64,000 nucleotides of DNA, from positions 1,148,240 to 1,212,239 of the forward strand of contig CAJNDS010002346.1 of assembly GCA_905221605.1 (NCBI GenBank), read 5' to 3'. Source of the DNA: Symbiodinium natans (lineage: Eukaryota; Sar; Dinophyceae; Suessiales; Symbiodiniaceae). Below are positions 1 through 6,800 of this stretch, piece after piece. How positions within the stretch are numbered: the first letter of the stretch is position 1; each line of letters begins with the position of its first letter. Position numbers and translations under genes: made by a program. The notes beneath the pieces are model-generated. The model was not told the DNA's origin, made no database searches, and saw only the letters and a program-made list of their open reading frames with translations.

Positions 1-23
1 TCTGATTCTGAGGGTGACAGGGG

Positions 24-134
24 CTAGGATGACCAGTAGTGCCCTTATTCCCTTTTTTTGGGGTTTAGGTTCCCTTATAAACCCCCTTAAGCAAGAAAGG
101 GCACCCTTTTTAATCCTAGGTTTCTGGGCAACAG
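24..134 (+). mobile_element. Introner-like TIR element, family A
   Basis: It starts CTAGGATGACCAGTAG and ends near TTTCTGGGCAACAG, with the family A core CCCTTATTCCC, GGGGTTTAGGTTCCC, TTATAAACCCC and GGGCACCC. Related copies lie at 3966-4195, 4465-4573, 12635-12755, 13771-13883, 21708-21811 and 51492-51595. Flanks GGGG/CGGG are a poor TSD, so exact ends are uncertain. Whether it acts as an intron here is not known because the flanking exons were not recognised. Confidence 0.7.
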
Positions 135-407
135 CGGGCGACATGAAGCTGGAACCCTGCCTGCTATCACAAGCATGTTGTGAAGACGGAAGGCGGTAGA
201 GTCCCTGGAAACACTCCTAGGACCTCTGCCAAAAAAAACTTCCACACCCGAATTCAAGGTTGTAGCAACAGCGCTCAACTGCTCCAGTAGGTAGGACGCA
301 GGGTACTTGCACCACTGCAGTCTGGACACATGCAGGCCATGCAGCGTGAATTTCCATGTCAAGACCCTAAAACCTAAAAACCCTAAACCCTAGACTACTA
401 ATTTTTT

Positions 408-483
408 GAGAACCCGAAAGAACAGAAGATCATAACCTTCTATGGAAGATTTTTTTTTTACGATTTTGGGGTTCTTAATAAGC
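408..483 (+). mobile_element. Short TIR element ending in GGGGTTCTTAA (family E)
   Basis: GAGAACCCGAAAGAACAG at the left is matched by an inverted GGGGTTCTTAATAAGC at the right, around an A/T-rich middle. Similar ends (AAGAACCC ... GGGTTCTTAAG) recur at 2395-2542, 16365-16472, 19860-19950 and 61010-61100. Confidence 0.5.
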
Positions 484-520
484 AATTCGTAGCAGACTCC
501 CGTCGACTCTACTCCCCCTA

Positions 521-590
521 AACCCTAAACCCTAAACCCTAAACCCTAAACCCTAAACCCTAAACCCTAAACCCTAAACCCTAAACCCCC
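521..590 (-). repeat. Interstitial telomere-type array
   Basis: About nine near-perfect CCCTAAA units on the + strand (TTTAGGG on the - strand). It is internal, with unique sequence on both sides, so it is not a chromosome end. Confidence 0.95.
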
Positions 591-715
591 CGACCCCCGA
601 ATCCTTGATCTGCTTGCTTCCTCCAGAGCAGTGCTGCCAACGCATGGCCCTTTGCAGAAATGTGCAGCCGATACTTGCTTTTGCTGCGTTCGAAGCGTAG
701 TGCCTACCTGAAACC

Positions 716-890
716 CCAAGCCCCAAACCCTGAACCTTCAACCTTAAACCTTAAACCTTAAACCTTAAACCTTAAACCTAAACCCTAAACCCTAAACCCT
801 AAACCCTAAACCCTAAACCCTAAACCCTAAACCCTAAACCCTAAACCCTAAACCCTAAACCCTAATTAAACCCTAAACCCTATCCAGTTC
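716..890 (-). repeat. Interstitial telomere-type array with CCTTAAA block
   Basis: The tract opens with degenerate CCCCAAA/CCCTGAA units, then CCTTAAA units, then about a dozen CCCTAAA units. The variants are clustered rather than mixed, which points to local tandem expansion of each variant. Confidence 0.9.
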
Positions 891-1209
891 TTGGGCTCCC
901 AAGTTCTCGGGGGGCCCGAAAAGAGCCCGGTAGTCGCCCTGCGGATTTCTCTTAACACCTTCCCGCGCCCAAGAGTTTGATCAGGGTTTAGGGTTTAGGG
1001 CCGGGCTCAAAAGGGTTTAGGGTTTGAGGGTTTAGGGTTTAGGGTTTGAGGGGTTTAGGGTTTTAGGATTTGAGGTTTCAGGTGTTTGAGGGTTTTGGGT
1101 TCCTGGGGCGCTGACGACTTGTAGGAGTCGCCGTCAAAGCAACGCAAAATCCTTGAGTCCCTCACGCTGTTTTGTTTAGTTCGGGCCCCCTGAGCTGCAA
1201 TTCTGTTGT

Positions 1210-1219
<10 letters not shown>

Positions 1220-1240
<21 letters not shown>

Positions 1241-1246
1241 GGGGGG
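1220..1246 (+). repeat. G homopolymer, 27 nt
   Basis: An uninterrupted G run follows a T run (..TTTTTTTTTTGGGG..). Runs of more than 20 G or C recur at 2155-2176, 11288-11310, 18173-18198, 27098-27128 and 61327-61349. Confidence 0.95.
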
Positions 1247-1470
1247 CGAGGGTGGCGGGTGTAGGGCCGAAGCCCCCAATCCCAAACCCTAAACCCCAAA
1301 CTCTAAGTCCCAAATCCGAAACCCAAAGCCGGCCTGCCTATCACATGCCTGCTTGCCAGGATGGAGGGGAAGGAGGTGAAAGAAGGAGACAAGCAGCAGG
1401 AGAAAAACAAGGCCCTTCAAGGGTCCGCGTTTAGGGTCCAGGGTTGAGGGTTGAGGGCTGAGGGTTTGGG

Positions 1471-1569
1471 TTGGGATGTTCCCCCTTATACTAGCAGCCC
1501 CTTAATAGATATAAAAGGGGGTACTATAATCCCGATTAAGGACTGTTAGTATAAGGGGGAACATCCCAA
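1471..1569. mobile_element. Foldback TIR element, family C
   Basis: The left end TTGGGATGTTCCCCCTTATA is mirrored by TATAAGGGGGAACATCCCAA at the right, giving a hairpin with about 30-bp arms. Internal inverted halves (CAGTCC..AGGGAT / ATCCC..GGACTG) are shared with copies at 2106, 9719, 22193, 34370 and 36214. Confidence 0.85.
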
Positions 1570-1910
1570 GGTTTGGGGTTAGGGAAGCAAGGCAGTCCAG
1601 TGTTTGCCATCAGCACATGTGAGCCGTGATCTGCCCGTCCTGCAAGCTGCAACTAGAGCCGCGCTAATAATGGTTCCCCATTTTCCCTTTCAGAGTTCGT
1701 TTCCCTGACCCTAAGCCCTCGACCCTCAACCAACACAAAAAGGGTCCCCCCCCACCCCGGCCCTGAACCAGCTCATTTTCCCACAAACCCTCAGTATCCC
1801 ATCCCCAACCCGAAGCAGCCCTAAACCCTAAACGCCCTAACCTAAAGCACCTGAGACCAAAACCGTCGAACCCTAGGCCTTTCAGCCCTCCTATACCCCA
1901 AACCCCAACC

Positions 1911-2075
1911 CTAAAACCCCAAACCCCAAACCCCAAACCCCAAACCCTAAACCCTAAACCCTAAACCCTAAACCCTAAACCCTAAACCCTAAACCCTAAA
2001 CAACCCTAAACCCTAAACCCTAAACCCTAAACCCCAAACCCCAAACCCCAAACCCCAAACCCCAACCCTAAAACC
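1911..2075 (-). repeat. Interstitial telomere-type array (CCCTAAA and CCCCAAA)
   Basis: CCCCAAA units flank a core of CCCTAAA units, again with variants in homogeneous blocks. Confidence 0.93.
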
Positions 2076-2105
2076 CCAAACCCTCGACTCCATGAAGTCA
2101 GAATC

Positions 2106-2235
2106 TTGGGATGTTTCCCCCCTATGTTAACAGTCCTTAATAGGGATGAAAGTACCCCCCCCCCCCCCCCCCCCCCGATTGTAATCCCTATGAAGGAGCT
2201 ATAAGGAGCGGTTAGTATGAGGGGGAACATCCCAA
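2106..2235. mobile_element. Family C foldback element with internal poly-C
   Basis: The same TTGGGATGTT..AACATCCCAA ends as the copy at 1471. A 22-nt C run (2155-2176) occupies the position where other copies have AGGGGGTAC, so the homopolymer seems to have grown from a short G/C seed in the element. Confidence 0.85.
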
Positions 2236-2394
2236 CCCGAAACCCTAAACCCTAAACCCTAAACCCTAAACCCTATAAACCCTAAACCCTAAAACCTAAA
2301 CCCTCCAAGTGCAGGGGGATGCCGATGCGGAGGCTGTGGGAGAGGCTGGCGGTGGGTTCTTCGGTGTCGCCCGAAGGCAGAGTTGGCTTAAGAC

Positions 2395-2542
2395 ACCCCC
2401 CCTATCAAAATTGAAAATATCCTTCATCATAAGGGGTATATATAAGGATTAGAGATCTTCTTATAAGGAATAGAAAAAACATTCTTACTTACTTATGAGG
2501 GTAAAAAAAGACTTTTTGTTGAGGGGAGGGGGGTTCTTAAGC
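2395..2542. mobile_element. TIR element, family E
   Basis: It begins TTAAGACACCCCCC and ends GGGGGGTTCTTAAGC. The A/T-rich interior carries inverted ATAAGG/CCTTAT segments. No clear TSD was found. Confidence 0.55.
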
Positions 2543-2781
2543 AAAGACTAGGAGGGCTTGGCTTCTTATATGGGTGGACTGGGAGACCAAGCAAGCAGTG
2601 TTCCTGAAATGATGAAGGAAAATGCTAATTCGGTTTAGGGTTTAGGGTTTAGGGTTTAGGGCTTAGGGTTTTAGGGTTTTAGGGTTTAAGGTTTAGGGTT
2701 TAGCTTTTTAGTGATTTGCAGACTTACAGGTACATTCCTTGCTTATGGGGTTCTGGGCTCACCGGGGCCCGCTCGGTGGCT

Positions 2782-2934
2782 ACTTGAAGGTTCATGGTAC
2801 TTACTAACCAATTATACCTGGGCTTATAACCATACTTATAAGAGGGATAACCCTTATAAGGCCCTTTAGGGGTATTATAAGTAGGGTTATAAGTACAGTT
2901 TTAATTGGTTAGTAAGTACCATGAACCTTCAAGT
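2782..2934. mobile_element. Long-TIR foldback element, family D
   Basis: ACTTGAAGGTTCATGGTACT is perfectly mirrored at the far end, and the inverted arms run about 30 bp or more before further inverted TTATAA/CCCTTA segments. CGGTGG occurs on both flanks (2774-2779 and 2935-2940). Copies at 13527 and 48886 share the arms. Confidence 0.88.
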
Positions 2935-3842
2935 CGGTGGATCAAGAAGGACGGGAATGGAGATCAGCGCTAGGGACTGTGTCTGGTGGCTTCGCAGCCG
3001 CCTGCAGCTTTAGGCTACATGTAGAGCAATGTAGCGTCAGGCCTTCTCGGGCTTAAACTAATGCGAGTCCAGATCGAGATCTTATGAGTTCAGAAGCTTC
3101 AAGATTTGAAGCCCGAAGTGCGAAAGAGAACCCCAAACCCTGGACCCTGCCCTTGTGCGAGTGCTGCTGAAGCCCTCAGCCCTAAAGCTATGGGCGTGCT
3201 TTGCAGATGATGAGTGCCAGGCGAACCATAGAGACTATAGCCTATCCGAACATCTTGAACCCAGCAAGTTGGGCACACAGACACAAGTAGGGTTTAGGGT
3301 TTAGGGTTTAGGGTTTAGGGTTTAGGGTTTAGGGTTTAGCGTTTAAAACAGTTTGTGCCACTTCGCAGCTTCGATGGCACGAGGATGGGCGCTAGGCACT
3401 GCAGGCTGCGCATGGCAGCGGATACCCGGGCCTTCCGTCCGCGGTGACGGCGGCGTCTTTCGCGCGCACCCACGCGCGGACGCAGATTTTTGGCAGGGAG
3501 GGGCTCATCTCCCACGTGCCTCACTTCCGTTCCTTGCGTGCGGATGCTGGTGTGCTCGGCAGCCACGACGTCTGCGCCGGAGCCTTGGCCGTGCTGACCA
3601 CCGCCACGCGACTCAGCGGACCTCGAAGCTGGATTCCGTGGACTCTGTGGACTCCTTAGGGGTTTTTAGGGTTTCGGGTTTAGGGCCAAGTTTAGGGTTT
3701 AGGGTTTAGGGCTTTGGGTTTAGGGTTTAGTTTTTGGGGTATATAGGGTTTGCATCTTTGCCAGCAGCCTCAAAGTTCGTTGCCCAAAAAGGGCTTAGGG
3801 TTCAGGGACTCCTCGCAGGACTCGCCAGGGCCAGGGAAGAAG

Positions 3843-6800
3843 ATGCGCCGCTTCCGGCGGCGCCAGCGGCGCAGCCGCGCCGCTGGGGCGGAGGCGCCGC
3901 CCCCGCGCTGCCCGCCGCTCACGGCTCCGGACCCAGCTGCGTACCCAGCTGAGCTCTCTCAGAAGCTGGGACTCCCCAAAGAGGGCCCTTAAGACCGTGA
4001 TTTATTCGGGTCTTAAGGCTCCCTTGTAAACCGCCCTTTAAGCCAAAGGGCGGCACCCTCTTTATCTTAGTAGCTGAGTGAGCACACTTTACGCTTTTTG
4101 GGATACTATAATCCCCTATAGAACTGAAAGTGTACACTTTTGGGGGGCTTATGAACTCAGCAACTAAGTTATTCCCAGGTTACTCTTGGGCCGAGGAAGG
4201 TAGTGGCAGTCGAAGAGCTTCTGTCGAAGCGATTGGAGGAAGACGGCGTCGAGAACGGGTTGGAAGTGGTGGCTTCGCCCGAACCGCTTCACTACCGACA
4301 CAGTGTCTTAGTAGCCCCGTGGTACCCTTTACCTTTTTTTTGGTTTATGGGTTCCCTAATAAAGTAACCAACCCCAAAGCCAAAAAAGGGTGCCCTTATC
4401 ATAATATGGTTACTGGGCTACTAAGGTGTGAAGTTTGAGCTGCAGCATTCCGACGACCACGTAACCAGGACCCAGAGTAGGCCCTTATTCCCTTTTGTGG
4501 GGGTGTACTTAGATTCTCTTATGGGCGTCCTTGTCAAACCAAAAAGGGCACCCTAGGTTCCCTTTGGGCCTAGGTAGACTACGTCGTTTTTGATCCCAGC
4601 AGCATGAAGTGGCTAACGGTCGACGCCTATCCTTTGGCTTCGCAGCGCATCAACCGCCTCATGTCGGACCTGGTTGGCTTGTTTGCGAAACTCGGTGGGC
4701 CTTGGGATGTATTTCATGTTTTTCCCTTTTCTCTGGGCTTCAGAGGGTTACACTTGGGAGTAGTTTCTGTTTTTGGGTTTAAGAGGATCACACTTAGGAA
4801 TAGATTTTAACATAAACCCTAAACCCTGAACCCTATTTAGGATTCTTTGGGGCCACGCTAGGAAAGGGCCGAAACTCCGGGAGAAAGCCTTCCAGGTTGA
4901 GCTCCTCTCGACGACCCACGGGGACGCCCTCGCCTGCATCCTCTACCACAGGAAGCTCTCGGAGGACGACGAGCTGCGAGCCCAAGAGGCTGGCAAGCTG
5001 CTGCAAAACCCTGAGCCCAGAAGCCCTGAAGCCCTGAAGCCCTCAAGCCCTAAACCCTAAGCCCTAAGCCCTAAGCCCTAAACCCTAAACCCTAAACCCT
5101 AAACCCTAAACCGCCACAGAGGTCGCCGCTGCTTTGGATGCTGCCGTGGTGCTTCGGGCCAAGGGCCAGCGCTTGGCTTGGCCCGCCCGACGCAGCTTCC
5201 TGGTGCAGGAGAACGAGGCTCGGAAGCACGGCGGTGCCCTTTTGCACGTTTATTTGTGTGTTGTGTTTATATGTCTCTTGGTTTAGGGTTGAGGGTTTAG
5301 GGTTAGGGTTTAGGGTTTAGGGTTTAGGGTTTAGGGTTTAGGGTTTAGGGTTTAGGGTTTAGGGTTTAGGGTTTAGGGTTTAGGGTTTAGGGTTTAGGGT
5401 TTAGCCCTTATAACGTCACCAACCCGCCTAAGAATTCGTACCCGTCCCCTAGGAAGGGGTACCCGTATTATTGGTTACTTTGCGCTGCTAAGGAGGTCAA
5501 GGGCAAAGTGTATCCCCAGTGGCTCATGGAAAATGTCTTTTTCCAGACCAACCTCCGGCTGAATCAGGAGATGCAGTCATGGGTCGCCAAGAAAACAGCT
5601 GGGGAAGAAGGTCGTGATCTTCTGGAAGCGTATCGTGGTATGGTGTTTAGGGTTTATGGTTTCTAGACTCTGGGGATATTTAATGTTTCCCCTTGTTGGG
5701 TTTTAAGAGGATATCATATTTAGGAGCATTTCTCAGAGGGTTTAGTGGCCATCCTAGCTTGGTAGCTGAGTGGTGCCCCCTCGCGTTCTGGGTACCCATA
5801 TAACGGTAACCAACCCCACAAAGGATACCCTTATTATGAGAAGATTAGTGGGCTACCAAGGTATTGCGGAAACGGGAACTTCACTTTGCCGGCTGCAAGC
5901 AACTTCCGCCGGGTGCTAGCTGTGGAGACCAACAAGCCAGCAGTACGAGGGGCAGAAGTCTGCGCGAAGAAAGCAGAGGTCCAGAACGTGGAGTTCCGCA
6001 GATGTCGTGCTGAGAGACTCGTCCTGGAGAGCCACATTCAGCCGACAGGGCCTTACGACTTCTCCACGTTGCTGGTGGATCCTCCGCGCGCGGGTCTGGA
6101 TGACCGCTGCCGCTCCATGGCGGAGAGTTTCGAACACCTCATCTATGTCTCCTGCAACCCCAGGCTGGAGCCCAGTGGTACTTTTTGTTGCTACTAGGTG
6201 CACCCTTAGTAGTGTAACCAACCCCAAGAAGGGTACCCTTCATTCACATAGCCCTTAGCCCTAAAACGTAGAGCCTTGTACGACAACACTGTTACTGGGC
6301 TACCCACCCTAAACCCTAAACCCTAAACCCTAAACCCTAAACCCCTAAACCCCTAAACCCCTAAACCCCTAAACCCCTAAACCCCTAAACCCCTAAACCC
6401 CTAAACCCCTAAACCCCTAAACCCCTAAACCCTAAACCCTATGCCCTAGACATGCTGATTTAAGAGGGGGTGTTTGTGGAAGAGCTTATCCCACCCAGCC
6501 GGCCCTAGCTACCTCGACTTGGGCGTCGTTTTTTGTTGTCGGTGACACCGACGTCCGCCAGCCGCCCTTCTCGTGGGGGTTTCCAGCTAGACGGCCGAAG
6601 GCGTCAGGAGTGGCCGGCCGGCCGGAGCATGAGGAGCCCCTCCGCCAGGCGCGGGGCGCGGTGCCGGCGGCGAGGCGCGCAAGGCGACGGGAGCATCTGC
6701 CGCGCGAGGCGCGATGCCGACTTCTGTATTGGTGGGGCACGGGGAGCAGCAGGGTCCGCTCGAGGTTGTGCCGTGTCGTGTGTGGCGCCGGCTTCGATCG

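Larger units (their letters stand above)
1..3660. other. Repeat-rich stretch with no convincing gene
   Basis: The stretch alternates CCCTAAA and TTTAGGG tracts with TIR elements (listed separately) and short unique pieces. Open frames here are short, overlap on both strands and run through repeat sequence. A GC-rich island at about 3346-3655 could hold an exon (several frames are open for 60-110 codons), but no motif was recognised and the frame cannot be chosen. Confidence 0.6.

Noticed and set aside
14-199. Small + strand frame at the window start
   Set aside because: It translates a family A element through its own repeat core.
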